A stretch of DNA of 64,000 nt from Mesorhizobium sp. M1B.F.Ca.ET.045.04.1.1 (GCF_003952465.1 NZ_CP034448.1:3883001-3947000); one strand, 5' to 3'; positions 24,509-33,469 are shown, counted from the stretch's first letter. Notes: generated by a model from the sequence alone, not told the origin. Numbers and translations: made by a program.

Positions 24509-24624
24509 CGGCAAGGCTCCGGGCGTCGATCGAGTGGGACTGGACGAGTGGAAAGCAACATCAACGCAAAAGCAACGGGATTTCATCCTGCACGGCAGCG
24601 GCTGCGAAAGGCAGGTTTCTGCCA

Positions 24625-25416
24625 ATGAGCGGACAGTCGCCAGCCGTCGTTTCGGCAAGCAAGCTTGGCCTCACCTTTCAGACCAGTGACGGTCCGGTGC
24701 AGGCGCTGTCCAATGTCGATCTCACCATCGGCAAGGGCGAGTTCGTCTCCTTCATCGGCCCCTCCGGCTGCGGCAAGACGACCTTGCTGCGCGTCATCGC
24801 GGACCTGGAGAAGCCGACCTCGGGAGCGATCTCCGTCAACGGAATTTCGCCGGAGCAGGCGCGCGAGAAACGCGCCTACGGCTACGTCTTCCAGGCGGCG
24901 GCGCTTTTTCCCTGGCGCACGATCGAACGCAACGTGGCGCTGCCGCTGGAGATCATCGGCCTCAGCCAGGCCGAGCAGGCTGAGCGCATCAAGCGCACCA
25001 TGGAGCTCGTCAACCTCTCCGGCTTCGAGAAGAAGTATCCCTGGCAGCTTTCCGGCGGCATGCAGCAGCGCGCCTCGATCGCGCGCGCGCTCGCCTTCGA
25101 CGCCGACCTGCTTCTGATGGACGAGCCGTTCGGCGCGCTCGACGAGATCGTGCGCGACCATTTGAACGAACAGCTTCTTTCTCTCTGGGGCCGGACCAAC
25201 AAGACGATCTGCTTCGTAACCCATTCGATCCCCGAGGCGGTCTATCTCTCGACACGCATCGTGGTGATGTCGCCGCGGCCCGGCCGCGTCACCGACGTCA
25301 TCGAATCGACGCTGCCGAGGCGCCGGCCGCTCGACATCCGCGAGACGCCGGAATTCCTGGCGATCGCCGCCCGCGTGCGCGATGGGTTGAGGGCGGGGCA
25401 CAGCTATGAGGATTGA
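24625..25416 (+). CDS. NitT/TauT-type ABC transporter ATP-binding protein (probable pyrimidine importer)
   Basis: A 263-residue ATPase of the SsuB/TauB/ThiZ class. It has Walker A 'GPSGCGKTT', Q-loop 'YGYVFQAAALFPWRTI', signature 'LSGGMQQR' and Walker B 'LLLMDEPFGALDEI'. It would energise uptake together with the two permeases and the NMT1/THI5-like binding protein encoded downstream. The location beside dihydropyrimidinase suggests a pyrimidine or related base as substrate. It is separated from the first permease gene by 396 bases of nested repeats. Confidence 0.88.
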   Translation: MSGQSPAVVSASKLGLTFQTSDGPVQALSNVDLTIGKGEFVSFIGPSGCGKTTLLRVIADLEKPTSGAISVNGISPEQAREKRAYGYVFQAAALFPWRTIERNVALPLEIIGLSQAEQAERIKRTMELVNLSGFEKKYPWQLSGGMQQRASIARALAFDADLLLMDEPFGALDEIVRDHLNEQLLSLWGRTNKTICFVTHSIPEAVYLSTRIVVMSPRPGRVTDVIESTLPRRRPLDIRETPEFLAIAARVRDGLRAGHSYED

Positions 25417-25812
25417 GGGGGTGGCGGATACGCGCCCTCCTCTCCCCGTCGGGGAGAGGGTGGCCGCGCAGCGGCCGGGTGAGGGGGCGGCCAATCGCGA
25501 TTTCGTCATCCTAGGGCGGAGCGACGCGAAGCGGAGCGCAGACCCTAGGATCCATGCCGTGACCTCGGCGGAAGGGTCAAAACGGCGGAGAAAATGCGCC
25601 CGAGGCGCAGCGCTGGGAATCATGTTCGGCACCGCTGTGGAACGTCCAGGTAACGGCATGGATCCTAGGGTCTGCGCCGCGTCGCTTCGCTCCTTGCTTC
25701 GCCCTAGGATGACGAAAAGAACGAACGCCGCGGCACAGAAAGCGAAGGCACCCGGCCTTCGCTTCGCTCCGGCCACCCTCTCCCCGGTGGGGAGAGGAGG
25801 AGGGAGCCGCTG
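25417..25812. other. Intergenic region inside the ABC operon, filled by nested repeats
   Basis: The 396 bases between the ATPase and permease genes are almost entirely a composite palindrome (25432-25803). An open frame of 135 codons runs through it, but its peptide is only translated repeat and I do not call it a gene. Confidence 0.6.
25432..25803. repeat. Nested palindromic repeat: family core inside another family's shell
   Basis: The outer shell is TCTCCCCGTCGGGGAGAGGG with GGCCGCGCAGCGGCC on the left, and GGCCACCCTCTCCCC with GGGGAGAGGAGG on the right. Inside, TCGTCATCCTAGGGCGGAGC and its inverse near 25700-25717 enclose CCTAGGATCCATGCCGT and ACGGCATGGATCCTAGG. The core is the same family as 18377-18564 and the shell resembles the copies at 13768 and 15607. 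Confidence 0.75.
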
Positions 25813-26691
25813 ATGGACTCCTTCCGTTCCAGGATCATCCCGGTAACCACGATCCTCGCTGGCGTGGTCGTCCTCTGGTATGTCTTCGCCGTCATCCTCA
25901 ACGCGCCGTTCCAGCGCGACCTCGACCAGAGGGCCAACGAAACACCCGGCACAGTCGAATTCATCGGCAAGACTTTGTCGCAGCCGAAGCCGACGCTGCC
26001 GGCGCCGCATCAGGTGGCGGTGAACTTCTTCGAGAACACTTTTCTGCGCAGCGTCACCTCGAACCGCAGCCTGGTCTACAATGCCTGGGTGACGCTGTCC
26101 TCGACGCTGCTCGGCTTTGCCTTCGGCACCGCACTCGGCATCGTGATTGCGGTCGGCATCGTGCATGTGACGACGCTCGACCGCAGCTTGATGCCGTGGA
26201 TCATCGCCTCGCAGACCATTCCGATCCTGGCGGTGGCGCCGATGATCATCGTGGTGCTGGCCGCGGTCGGCATCACCGGGCTGATCCCGAAGGCGCTGAT
26301 CTCGACCTATCTGTCGTTCTTCCCGGTTGCAGTGGGCATGGTGAAGGGGCTGCGCTCGCCCGAGATCATGCATCTCGACCTGATGCACACCTATAATGCC
26401 AGCCGCTCGCAGACCTTCTGGAAGCTCAGGGTACCGGCCTCGGTGCCGTTCCTGTTCACCTCGATGAAGGTTGCGGTGGCGGCGAGCCTCGTCGGCGCGA
26501 TCGTCGGCGAACTGCCGACGGGCGCGGTCGCCGGCATCGGCGCCAAGCTTTTGTCCGGCGCCTATTACAGCCAGACCATCGATATCTGGTCGGCGCTGGT
26601 CGCAGGCTCCGTGGTCGCGGCGCTGCTGGTCATGGTGGTCGGCATCGCCGGCCGGCTCGTCGACCGCGCCATGGGCGGGAGGCCGGCATGA
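25813..26691 (+). CDS. ABC transporter permease (NitT/TauT type), first subunit
   Basis: A 292-residue permease with an N-terminal membrane anchor ('VTTILAGVVVLWYVFAVILN', in part TILAGVVVLWYVFAV), a periplasmic stretch of about 70 residues and five further hydrophobic segments. The EAA-like loop is 'DLMHTYNASRSQTFWKLRVPA', which contacts the ATPase (core LMHTYNASRSQTFWKLRVP). It overlaps the second permease gene by four bases. The two permeases probably form a heterodimer. Confidence 0.87.
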   Translation: MDSFRSRIIPVTTILAGVVVLWYVFAVILNAPFQRDLDQRANETPGTVEFIGKTLSQPKPTLPAPHQVAVNFFENTFLRSVTSNRSLVYNAWVTLSSTLLGFAFGTALGIVIAVGIVHVTTLDRSLMPWIIASQTIPILAVAPMIIVVLAAVGITGLIPKALISTYLSFFPVAVGMVKGLRSPEIMHLDLMHTYNASRSQTFWKLRVPASVPFLFTSMKVAVAASLVGAIVGELPTGAVAGIGAKLLSGAYYSQTIDIWSALVAGSVVAALLVMVVGIAGRLVDRAMGGRPA

Positions 26692-27842
26692 CCTGGCTGA
26701 AACCGTCCTGGCAAGCTGTGCTGGCGATCCTCTTTTGCCTCGTCGCATTGGCGCTCGGTGCGATGTCGAAGCCGGAAGCGGCTGCGCTCGCGCAACCCAC
26801 GGCGACGACCATCTACCCGTATATGGGCACGAAGGGGCTGATCCTCGGATTGCTGCTGATCGCGGCATTGGTCTCGGCGGTCAGGCTCGCGCCTGTCGTC
26901 GAGGCGGCCGTGCTGTTCATCGGCGCGCATATCGCGGCCTGGCTGCTGATCAAGGGCATCGCCGGCTTCGAGGGCACGGCGCTGGCGCCCTATTTCCTGG
27001 CTCTCGCCGCCGCCTGGCTGCTGGCCTGGCGCTGCGTCGCCCTCTTGTCTTCGCTAAGGCCCGCAGCCAATGGGGCGAAGACTGCCCTGCGCCTGATCAT
27101 CCCGGCGATCTTCGGCGCCTGGATACTGATCATCTGGGAAGCGGTGACGCGCGGCGCCGGAATCCCGTTCATCCTTTTGCCGCCGCCGAGCGCCATCGGC
27201 GCGCGCATCGCCAACTCGTTGCCGATCCTGGGATCGGATGTGCGGCAGACGATCTTCAAGGCGGTGCTGATCGGCTACATCGTCGGCAATCTCGCCGGCT
27301 TCGTCGTCGCCATCCTCGCCGATCGCGTGCCGTTCCTCAGGCGTGGGCTGCTGCCGATCGGCAACATGGTGTCGGCGCTGCCGATCATCGGCGTCGCCCC
27401 GATCATGGTCATGTGGTTCGGCTTCGACTGGCCGTCCAAGGCGGCGGTCGTCATCATCATGACCTTCTTCCCGATGCTGGTGAACACGGTGGCCGGGCTC
27501 GCCGCCTCCGGCCATATGGAGCGCGATTTGATGCGCACCTATGCGTCGGGCTACTGGCCGACGCTCTTGAAACTCAGGCTGCCGGCGGCAATGCCGTTCA
27601 TCTTCAATGCGCTGAAGATCAATTCGACGCTGGCGCTGATCGGCGCCATCGTCGCGGAGTTCTTCGGCACGCCGGTGGTGGGCATGGGATTCCGCATTTC
27701 GACCGAAGTCGGGCGGATGAACATCGACATGGTTTGGGCCGAAATCGCAGTTGCAGCACTGGCGGGTTCGGTCTTTTATGGCGTGGTCGCTCTCGTCGAG
27801 AGAGCCGTCACGTTTTGGCATCCCTCTGTCCGTGGTGGATAG
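26688..27842 (+). CDS. ABC transporter permease (NitT/TauT type), second subunit
   Basis: A 384-residue permease, longer than usual because about 130 N-terminal residues add several extra membrane segments before the BPD_transp_1 core. The core includes 'WILIIWEAVTRGAGIPFILLPPPS' (part: GAGIPFILLPPPS) and the ATPase-contact loop 'DLMRTYASGYWPTLLKLRLPA' (part: LMRTYASGYWPTLLKLRLP). The start overlaps the stop of the upstream permease (ATGA), indicating translational coupling. The extended N-terminus is the only unusual trait. Confidence 0.87.
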   Translation: MTWLKPSWQAVLAILFCLVALALGAMSKPEAAALAQPTATTIYPYMGTKGLILGLLLIAALVSAVRLAPVVEAAVLFIGAHIAAWLLIKGIAGFEGTALAPYFLALAAAWLLAWRCVALLSSLRPAANGAKTALRLIIPAIFGAWILIIWEAVTRGAGIPFILLPPPSAIGARIANSLPILGSDVRQTIFKAVLIGYIVGNLAGFVVAILADRVPFLRRGLLPIGNMVSALPIIGVAPIMVMWFGFDWPSKAAVVIIMTFFPMLVNTVAGLAASGHMERDLMRTYASGYWPTLLKLRLPAAMPFIFNALKINSTLALIGAIVAEFFGTPVVGMGFRISTEVGRMNIDMVWAEIAVAALAGSVFYGVVALVERAVTFWHPSVRGG

Positions 27843-27881
27843 GGGCGGTGGGTTTGGGTGATAACTTCAGAGGGTAAAAAC

Positions 27882-28853
27882 ATGAAAAGACTGGTAATTT
27901 CTGCTTTGGCCGGGGCGATGTCGCTGGCCGCTTTCCAGGCGATGGCCGCCGACAAGGTGACGCTGCAGCTGAAATGGGTCACGCAGGCCCAGTTCGCCGG
28001 CTACTATGTCGCCAAGGCCAAGGGTTTCTATGACGCCGAGGGCCTCGACGTCGACATCAAGCCGGGCGGTCCGGACATCGCGCCGGAGCAGGTGATCGCC
28101 GGCGGCGGCGCCGACGTGATCGTCGACTGGATGGGCGGCGCGCTCGCCGCGCGCGAGAAGGGCGTGCCGCTGGTCAACATCGCCCAGCCTTTCAAGAAGG
28201 CCGGCATGGAGCTGGTCTGCCCGAAGGACGGCCCGATCAAGACCGAAGCGGACTTCAAGGGCCATACGCTGGGCGTCTGGTTCTTCGGCAACGAATATCC
28301 GTTCTATGCCTGGATGAACAAGCTCGGCCTCAAGACCGAGGGCGGTCCGGACGGAGTCACGGTGCTGAAGCAGAGCTTCGACGTGCAGCCGCTGATCCAG
28401 AAGCAAGCTGACTGCATCTCGGTCATGACCTACAACGAGTACTGGCAGCTGATCGACGCCGGCTACAAGCCGGAGCAACTCACCGTCTTCAACTACTCGG
28501 CCATGGGCAACGACCTGCTCGAGGACGGGCTCTATGCGCTGGAAGACAAGCTCAAGGATCCGGCCTTCGAGGACAAGATGGTGCGCTTCGTGCGCGCCTC
28601 GATGAAGGGCTGGAAATACGCCGTCGACAATTCGGACGAGGCGGCCGGCATCGTCATGGACAATGGCGGCCAGGACGAGAACCACCAGAAGCGCATGATG
28701 GGCGAAGTCGCCAAGCTGATCGACAATGCCGACGGCAAGCTCGATCCGGCGACCTATGAGCGCACCGCCAAGGCGCTGCTCGACCAGAAGATCATCGCCA
28801 AGGAGCCCTCGGGCGCCTACACGACGGCGATCACCGACAAGGCGATCAAGTAA
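27882..28853 (+). CDS. NMT1/THI5-like ABC transporter substrate-binding protein
   Basis: A 323-residue periplasmic binding protein with a signal peptide ending AFQAMA-A and the NMT1/THI5 fold opening 'VTLQLKWVTQAQFAGYYVA', followed by 'AEGLDVDIKPGGPDI'. The family binds thiamine-pyrimidine precursors, riboflavin and other aromatic or pyrimidine rings. Genomic position next to the dihydropyrimidinase operon suggests uracil, thymine or a related pyrimidine. The ATG at 27882 begins the signal peptide and has AGAGGG upstream. A strong terminator at 28879-28903 closes the operon. Confidence 0.88.
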   Translation: MKRLVISALAGAMSLAAFQAMAADKVTLQLKWVTQAQFAGYYVAKAKGFYDAEGLDVDIKPGGPDIAPEQVIAGGGADVIVDWMGGALAAREKGVPLVNIAQPFKKAGMELVCPKDGPIKTEADFKGHTLGVWFFGNEYPFYAWMNKLGLKTEGGPDGVTVLKQSFDVQPLIQKQADCISVMTYNEYWQLIDAGYKPEQLTVFNYSAMGNDLLEDGLYALEDKLKDPAFEDKMVRFVRASMKGWKYAVDNSDEAAGIVMDNGGQDENHQKRMMGEVAKLIDNADGKLDPATYERTAKALLDQKIIAKEPSGAYTTAITDKAIK

Positions 28854-28878
28854 GATCGGGCCTTGATGGCGGCATCGA

Positions 28879-28903
28879 AAGGGGCGGGCGACCGCCCCTT
28901 TTT
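28879..28903 (+). terminator. Intrinsic terminator of the ABC importer operon
   Basis: AAGGGGCGG pairs with CCGCCCCTT around a GCGA tetraloop, followed by a continuing T run. It lies 26 bases after the binding-protein stop codon. Confidence 0.9.
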
Positions 28904-29018
28904 GTTGGCGCTGGTAAAATATGCGTGTGTCCGGATACAAAGCGCCTGCCAACCGTTGCAGTAGAGTCCGCGCGCCGGGGAGCGGTGGCGGACGCATTAG
29001 CCAAACGGAGGTCCTTCA

Positions 29019-29465
29019 ATGCGCATCCAAGCCTTGCCGCTGCTTTCGGCGCTAGCCGTCTCGACCGCTTTCCTGCTCGCATCGCCGGCCATGGCCGAGA
29101 CGATGAAGTTCAAGGCGACGCTCGATGGTGGCCAGCAAACCCCGCCCGTCACCACCAAGGGCAAGGGAACTGCTACATTCACCTTCAACACCACCAGCAA
29201 GAAGCTCAGCTGGAACGTCAAATATTCCGGCCTCAGCGGGCCGGCGGCGGCCGCTCACATTCACGGCCCGGCCGCAATGGGTCAAAGCGCGGATCCGGTA
29301 ATCCCGTTCAAGAAGCTAAAGAGCCCGATCAAGGGATCGGCGACGCTGACCGACGCGCAAGCGGCCGATCTTGAGGCCGGCAAGTATTACGTCAATGTCC
29401 ACACGAAGGCTAATCCGGACGGCGAGATACGCGGGCAGATCGAAAAGGCTGGCGCATCGATGTAG
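29019..29465 (+). CDS. CHRD domain secreted protein
   Basis: A 148-residue protein with a signal peptide (cleavage after SPAMA) and one CHRD domain, the chordin-like beta fold found in many bacterial secreted proteins. Diagnostic pieces are 'KFKATLDGGQQTPPV', 'KLSWNVKYSGLSGPAAAAHIHG' (part: SGLSGPAAAAHIHGPA) and 'GKYYVNVHTKANPDGEIRGQI'. The cellular function of bacterial CHRD proteins is not established. It is a single gene closed by an 11-bp hairpin at 29484-29510. Confidence 0.9.
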   Translation: MRIQALPLLSALAVSTAFLLASPAMAETMKFKATLDGGQQTPPVTTKGKGTATFTFNTTSKKLSWNVKYSGLSGPAAAAHIHGPAAMGQSADPVIPFKKLKSPIKGSATLTDAQAADLEAGKYYVNVHTKANPDGEIRGQIEKAGASM

Positions 29466-29483
29466 CGGACTTTCCGCAGGCAG

Positions 29484-29510
29484 GAACGAGGCGGCAAAAC
29501 CGCCTCGTTC
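29484..29510. terminator. Hairpin between convergent CHRD and TPP-enzyme genes
   Basis: GAACGAGGCGG and CCGCCTCGTTC form a perfect 11-bp stem with a CAAAA loop. T runs are short on both strands. Its position between two stops suggests a shared bidirectional terminator. Confidence 0.65.
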
Positions 29511-29513
29511 GAG

Positions 29514-31163
29514 TCACGACTTGTCGCGGATCTGGGTCAGCGTGCGGGTCGGCGTGATCGCTTCGGGATCGAGCCTGATCTCGACGATTGCCGGCTTACC
29601 GCTGGCGCGCGCACGTTCGAACGCAGGCGCGAAGTCTTCGGTCTTTTCGACCGTCTCGCCATGGCCGCCATAAGCGCGGGCAAGGGCGGCGAAGTCCGGG
29701 TTCTTCAGATCGGTTGCGACGACGCGGTTTGGATATTCCCGTTCCTGATGCATGCGGATGGTGCCGTAGATGCCGTTGTTGACGACCACTACGATGATCG
29801 GCAGGTCATATTGGACAGCGGTCGCGAATTCCTGGCCGTTCATCAGGAAGCAGCCGTCGCCGGCGAAGGCAACCACGGTGCGATCAGGGTACAGTGACTT
29901 GGCGGCAACGGCCGCAGGCGTGCCGTAGCCCATCGAGCCGGAAGTGGGTGCTGCCTGCGTACCGAAGCGGCGGGTGCGGTAGAAGCGATGCACCCAGGTG
30001 GCATAGTTGCCGGCGCCGTTGGTCAGGATGGCGTCCTCAGGGAGCGTCTTGTTCAGATACTCCATGATCGGCCCCATCTGGACCGCGCCTGGGCCGGTCT
30101 GCGGCGGCGTCGACCATTCGAGATAGGCGGCATGTGCCTTTTCCGTCTCCTGCGCCCATGAAGGCGTGGCGGCCGGCCTGCGCTTGGCGAACGCCGTGAC
30201 GAAAGCCGACGGCGAGGCGTTGATCGCCAGCGTCGGGCGGTAGACGCGGCCGAGCTCGCCGGCATCGGCATGGACATGCACCAGCGCCTGGTCGGGATAG
30301 GGGCTCTTCAGCAGCGTGTAGTCGGAGGAAGGCATCTCGCCCATGCGCCCGCCGATCAGCAGCACGACGTCGGCCGCCTTGATCTGCGCCGCCAGCTTCG
30401 GATTGATGCCGATGCCGACGTCGCCGGCATAGTTCGGGTGAAGATGGTCGAACAGCATCTGGCGACGGAATGAGCAGCCCACCGGCAGCGACCATGCCTC
30501 GGCGATCGTGCGCATCTGCGCCACCGCTTGGTCATCCCAGCGCGTGCCGCCGAGAATGACGAACGGTCGCTTTGCGCCGGCAAGCAGCATTTCGAGCGCG
30601 TCGAGCTCGGCCTCGCCGGGACGCGTCTCGACCGGCGTGTGCGGAAGCGCTTCCGGCGCCTCGACCTGGCTGGTCAGCATGTCCTCGGGCAGCGAGATGA
30701 CCACGGGGCCCGGCCGGCCCGAGGTCGCCACCGCGAAGGCGCGGGTGACGAATTCCGGAATGCGCGAGGCGTCGTCGATCTCGACCACCCATTTGGCGAT
30801 GTCGCCGAAGAAACGCTTGTAGTCGACCTCCTGGAAGGCCTCGCGCTCCTTGGCATGGCTTGCGACCTGGCCGATGAACAGGATGAGTGGCACCGAATCC
30901 TGCATGGCGATGTGGATGCCGGCCGAGGCGTTGGTGGCGCCTGGACCGCGGGTGACGAAGCAGATGCCGGGCTTGCCGGTCAGGCGGCCCTGGCAGTCGG
31001 CCATCATCGCCGCGCCGCCTTCCTGGCGGCAGACGATGGTGCGGATCGATGAATCATGCAGCGCATCGAGCACCGCCAGATAGGATTCGCCCGGAACGCA
31101 GAAGATGCGGTCGGTGCCGTTCGCTTCGAGCGCCTCGACGATCAGTTGTCCGCCGGTCTTCAT
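29514..31163 (-). CDS. Thiamine pyrophosphate enzyme, acetolactate synthase-like
   Basis: A 549-residue protein with the three domains of the acetolactate synthase/benzoylformate decarboxylase superfamily. The activating Glu lies in 'IVCRQEGGAAMMAD' (E48). The middle domain has 'RPFVILGGTRWDDQAV', and the TPP-binding motif is 'AFAGDGCFLMNGQEFATAV' ending 'VVVVNNGIYG'. The actual reaction is uncertain: it is not a clear match to IlvB, and the neighbouring CoA-transferase gene (overlap of four bases) recalls the oxalyl-CoA decarboxylase/formyl-CoA transferase pair, but the motifs of oxalyl-CoA decarboxylase are not present. It is probably a catabolic 2-oxoacid decarboxylase or carboligase. Confidence 0.85.
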   Translation of the reverse strand: MKTGGQLIVEALEANGTDRIFCVPGESYLAVLDALHDSSIRTIVCRQEGGAAMMADCQGRLTGKPGICFVTRGPGATNASAGIHIAMQDSVPLILFIGQVASHAKEREAFQEVDYKRFFGDIAKWVVEIDDASRIPEFVTRAFAVATSGRPGPVVISLPEDMLTSQVEAPEALPHTPVETRPGEAELDALEMLLAGAKRPFVILGGTRWDDQAVAQMRTIAEAWSLPVGCSFRRQMLFDHLHPNYAGDVGIGINPKLAAQIKAADVVLLIGGRMGEMPSSDYTLLKSPYPDQALVHVHADAGELGRVYRPTLAINASPSAFVTAFAKRRPAATPSWAQETEKAHAAYLEWSTPPQTGPGAVQMGPIMEYLNKTLPEDAILTNGAGNYATWVHRFYRTRRFGTQAAPTSGSMGYGTPAAVAAKSLYPDRTVVAFAGDGCFLMNGQEFATAVQYDLPIIVVVVNNGIYGTIRMHQEREYPNRVVATDLKNPDFAALARAYGGHGETVEKTEDFAPAFERARASGKPAIVEIRLDPEAITPTRTLTQIRDKS

Positions 31164-32335
31164 TTTGCTGATCTCTCCAGTTCGGCAAGGATTTCCTGCG
31201 TGTGCTCGCCGAGGCGCGGCGAGGGGCGCTCATAAACGAGCGGCGTGCCGGACATCACCATCGGCGCCCGCACCGAAGGCAGAAGATTGCCATGGCCGTC
31301 GTCGAGGTCGAGTCGCATGCCGCGCGCGATCGTCTGCGGGTCGGCGAACATCTGGCCGATCGTGTTGATCGGGCTCGCCGGCACGCTTGCTGCCTCGAGC
31401 TTAGCCAAAAGCGGATCGCGATCCCACGTGCTCAGCGTCTCGACAATCAGCTCGCGCAGCTTGGCGCGATTGGCCACTCGGGCGGGGTTGGTGGCGAAGT
31501 CAGGATTGGCGGGCAAGTCGGTGAGACCGACCACAGCGCAGAACTTGCCGAACTGGCCGTCATTGCCGACGGCAAGGATGATGTGGCCGTCCCTCACCGG
31601 CAGCACCTCGTAAGGCGCAATGTTCATATGGGCGTTGCCCATCTGCACCGGCGACTTGCCGGAGACCAGATAATTGAGGTTCTGGTTGCCGAGCGCCGAG
31701 ACCTGGCTGTCGAACAGAGCCATGTCGATGTGCTGGCCTTCGCCGGTCTTTTCGGCATGGCGCAGCGCCGCCTGGATGGCGATCACCGAATAGAGACCGG
31801 TGAAAAGGTCGGAGATCGCGACGCCCGCCTTCTGCGGCTCCCGACCTGCCTCGCCGGTGATCGACATCATGCCGGCCATCGCCTGGATGATAAAATCGTA
31901 GCCCGCGCGCGGTGCGTAAGGGCCGTCCTGGCCGAAGCCGGTGATCGAGCAATAGACGAGGCGCGGATTGATCTTCTTCAGGCTTTCGTAGTCGAGGCCA
32001 TATTTCTTCAGGCCGCCGAGCTTGAAGTTCTCGATCAGCACGTCGGCAGTGGCGACGAGGCGCCGCAGCGTGTCGGCGCCCTCGGGCTTGGAGAAATCGA
32101 TGGCGATCGAGCGCTTGCCGCGATTGCAGGAGTGATAATAGGCGGCCGAAAGGTTCTCGCCGTCATGGCTCATGACGAAGGGCGGACCCCATTTGCGGGT
32201 ATCGTCGCCGCCATCCGGGCTTTCGACCTTGATGACATCGGCGCCGAGATCGGCGAGCAGCTGCCCGGCCCAAGGCCCCGCCAGGATGCGGGCGAGCTCG
32301 ATAACGCGGATGCCTTTCAGCGGAGGCTCTGTCAT
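31160..32335 (-). CDS. CaiB/BaiF family CoA-transferase
   Basis: A 391-residue class III CoA-transferase. The N-terminus 'GIRVIELARILAGPWAGQLLADLGADVIKVE' (in part: VIELARILAGPWAGQLLADL) and the regions 'NRGKRSIAIDFSKPEG' and 'DVLIENFKLGGLKKYGLDYE' are typical. 'RAGYDFIIQAMAGMMSITG' contains the catalytic Asp of the family (YDF). These enzymes move CoA between carboxylic acids. It is upstream in an operon with the TPP enzyme. Substrates are unknown. Its promoter lies in the 140 bases before 32335, which also contain a dispersed hairpin repeat. Confidence 0.9.
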   Translation of the reverse strand: MTEPPLKGIRVIELARILAGPWAGQLLADLGADVIKVESPDGGDDTRKWGPPFVMSHDGENLSAAYYHSCNRGKRSIAIDFSKPEGADTLRRLVATADVLIENFKLGGLKKYGLDYESLKKINPRLVYCSITGFGQDGPYAPRAGYDFIIQAMAGMMSITGEAGREPQKAGVAISDLFTGLYSVIAIQAALRHAEKTGEGQHIDMALFDSQVSALGNQNLNYLVSGKSPVQMGNAHMNIAPYEVLPVRDGHIILAVGNDGQFGKFCAVVGLTDLPANPDFATNPARVANRAKLRELIVETLSTWDRDPLLAKLEAASVPASPINTIGQMFADPQTIARGMRLDLDDGHGNLLPSVRAPMVMSGTPLVYERPSPRLGEHTQEILAELERSAK

Positions 32336-32378
32336 GGATCACCGTGGTTCAATGAAGCGCAGCCTCGAATCCTGCGTC

Positions 32379-32428
32379 GTGCATGTCGCTATCCCAAAAC
32401 CGCTGCGCACTTTTGGGCGACATGCACT
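32379..32428. repeat. Dispersed ATGCATGTCG hairpin repeat, copy 2
   Basis: GTGCATGTCG at the left and CGACATGCAC at the right enclose CCCAAAACCG...CACTTTTGGG, matching the layout of the copy at 3145-3193. It lies between divergently ending genes upstream of the CoA-transferase. Confidence 0.8.
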
Positions 32429-32477
32429 ATCAATAGCAGCCGTCCCTGTCACGGCTCTTGCAGTGGGCCACGCCGGA

Positions 32478-33410
32478 TCAGGATTTGAGCACGCTGTCGG
32501 CCCAGGCGGCGAAATCGTTCATGACGGCGTCGCGATTGATCTCGTTCAAGCTTTCGTGGCGAGTCTCGGCGTAAACCTTTGAAACCAGATTCGAAAAGCC
32601 CATTCTATCCATGCGCCGGCCGAGGTGGCTGACCGCCTTGCCATAGTCCGACGCCGGGTCCTTCTCGCCGCCGGCCAGGTTGACGTGGAGGTCGCGGCGT
32701 ACGCCGGCAAAGCTGGAATCCTTGCCGGCATGAAGCGCCATGCTGACGACATCGCGCCACATCGAGATCGAGGCGTCCCAGCCACAGAGCGGGTCGGCGA
32801 TGTATTTGTCGACCTCGATCGGATCGCGCGACAGCCAGTCGAACAGGGTCCGGTGGTTGGGCACCGCCTTGCCCCAGGCCTGGAAGGTCAGCTTCGGCAA
32901 CAGGCGCGACGGCACGTCGGAGCCCAACCGCATGCGTTCCCAGCCTAGGATGCCCAGCGCGAGCTGGCCGAGCAGACCTTGCGAGAAATTGCCGTTCCAA
33001 ATGGCGGCGGCACGGACGCGACCGGAACGGCGGAGCACGAAATTCAACGCGATCGAAGCGCCGAGCGAGTGGCCGAAGACGATGACCGGCAACCCCGGAT
33101 GCTCGGCGGCGATCAGGTCGTGGACCGCGCCGACATCGGCGATCACCTTGGCGACGCCGTCGGCGTGAGCGAACCTGCCGAGCGGCGCGTCGGGCGCCTT
33201 TGTCGCGCCGTGGCCGCGATGGTCATGGGCATAGACATGAAAGCCGCGCGGGGCGAGGAAATCGGCAAATCGGGCATAGCGCGCCGCGTGTTCGGCGAGG
33301 CCGTGATTGATCTGGATCACGGCGCGCGGAGCCGTCTCAGCGTCTTTCACATAAAGGTTAAGGTCGGCCCCGGTTGGTGAGGCCAGCCTAGTCTTTCTGT
33401 CGAATGGCAT
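32478..33410 (-). CDS. Alpha/beta hydrolase (monoacylglycerol lipase-like)
   Basis: A 310-residue serine hydrolase of the Hydrolase_4 group. It has the oxyanion region 'QINHGLAEHAARYARFADFL', 'AHDHRGHGAT', the nucleophile elbow 'VIFGHSLGASIAL' and a C-terminal 'AETRHESLNEINRD' with the catalytic His. The likely activity is hydrolysis of acylglycerols or similar esters in the cytoplasm. The start at 33410 is supported by GGAGGGAG upstream; the longer ORF would cover the operator region of the divergent hydrolase-marR operon. Confidence 0.87.
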   Translation of the reverse strand: MPFDRKTRLASPTGADLNLYVKDAETAPRAVIQINHGLAEHAARYARFADFLAPRGFHVYAHDHRGHGATKAPDAPLGRFAHADGVAKVIADVGAVHDLIAAEHPGLPVIVFGHSLGASIALNFVLRRSGRVRAAAIWNGNFSQGLLGQLALGILGWERMRLGSDVPSRLLPKLTFQAWGKAVPNHRTLFDWLSRDPIEVDKYIADPLCGWDASISMWRDVVSMALHAGKDSSFAGVRRDLHVNLAGGEKDPASDYGKAVSHLGRRMDRMGFSNLVSKVYAETRHESLNEINRDAVMNDFAAWADSVLKS

Positions 33411-33469
33411 GTCTCGCTCCCTCCGCGACTGATGGGCGAGGGTTTCGGCGACGTCAAGAGAGCGCAGCA

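Noticed and set aside
25406-25813. 135-codon open frame between ABC genes
   Set aside because: It is entirely translated palindromic repeat and has no ribosome site of note.
24583-26868. 761-codon open frame on the minus strand
   Set aside because: Antisense to the ABC importer genes and the nested repeat; compositionally a shadow, with no recognisable domain.
29514-32335. Oxalate degradation pair (oxalyl-CoA decarboxylase and formyl-CoA transferase)
   Set aside because: The TPP enzyme lacks the sequence features of oxalyl-CoA decarboxylase; only the gene pairing is similar.
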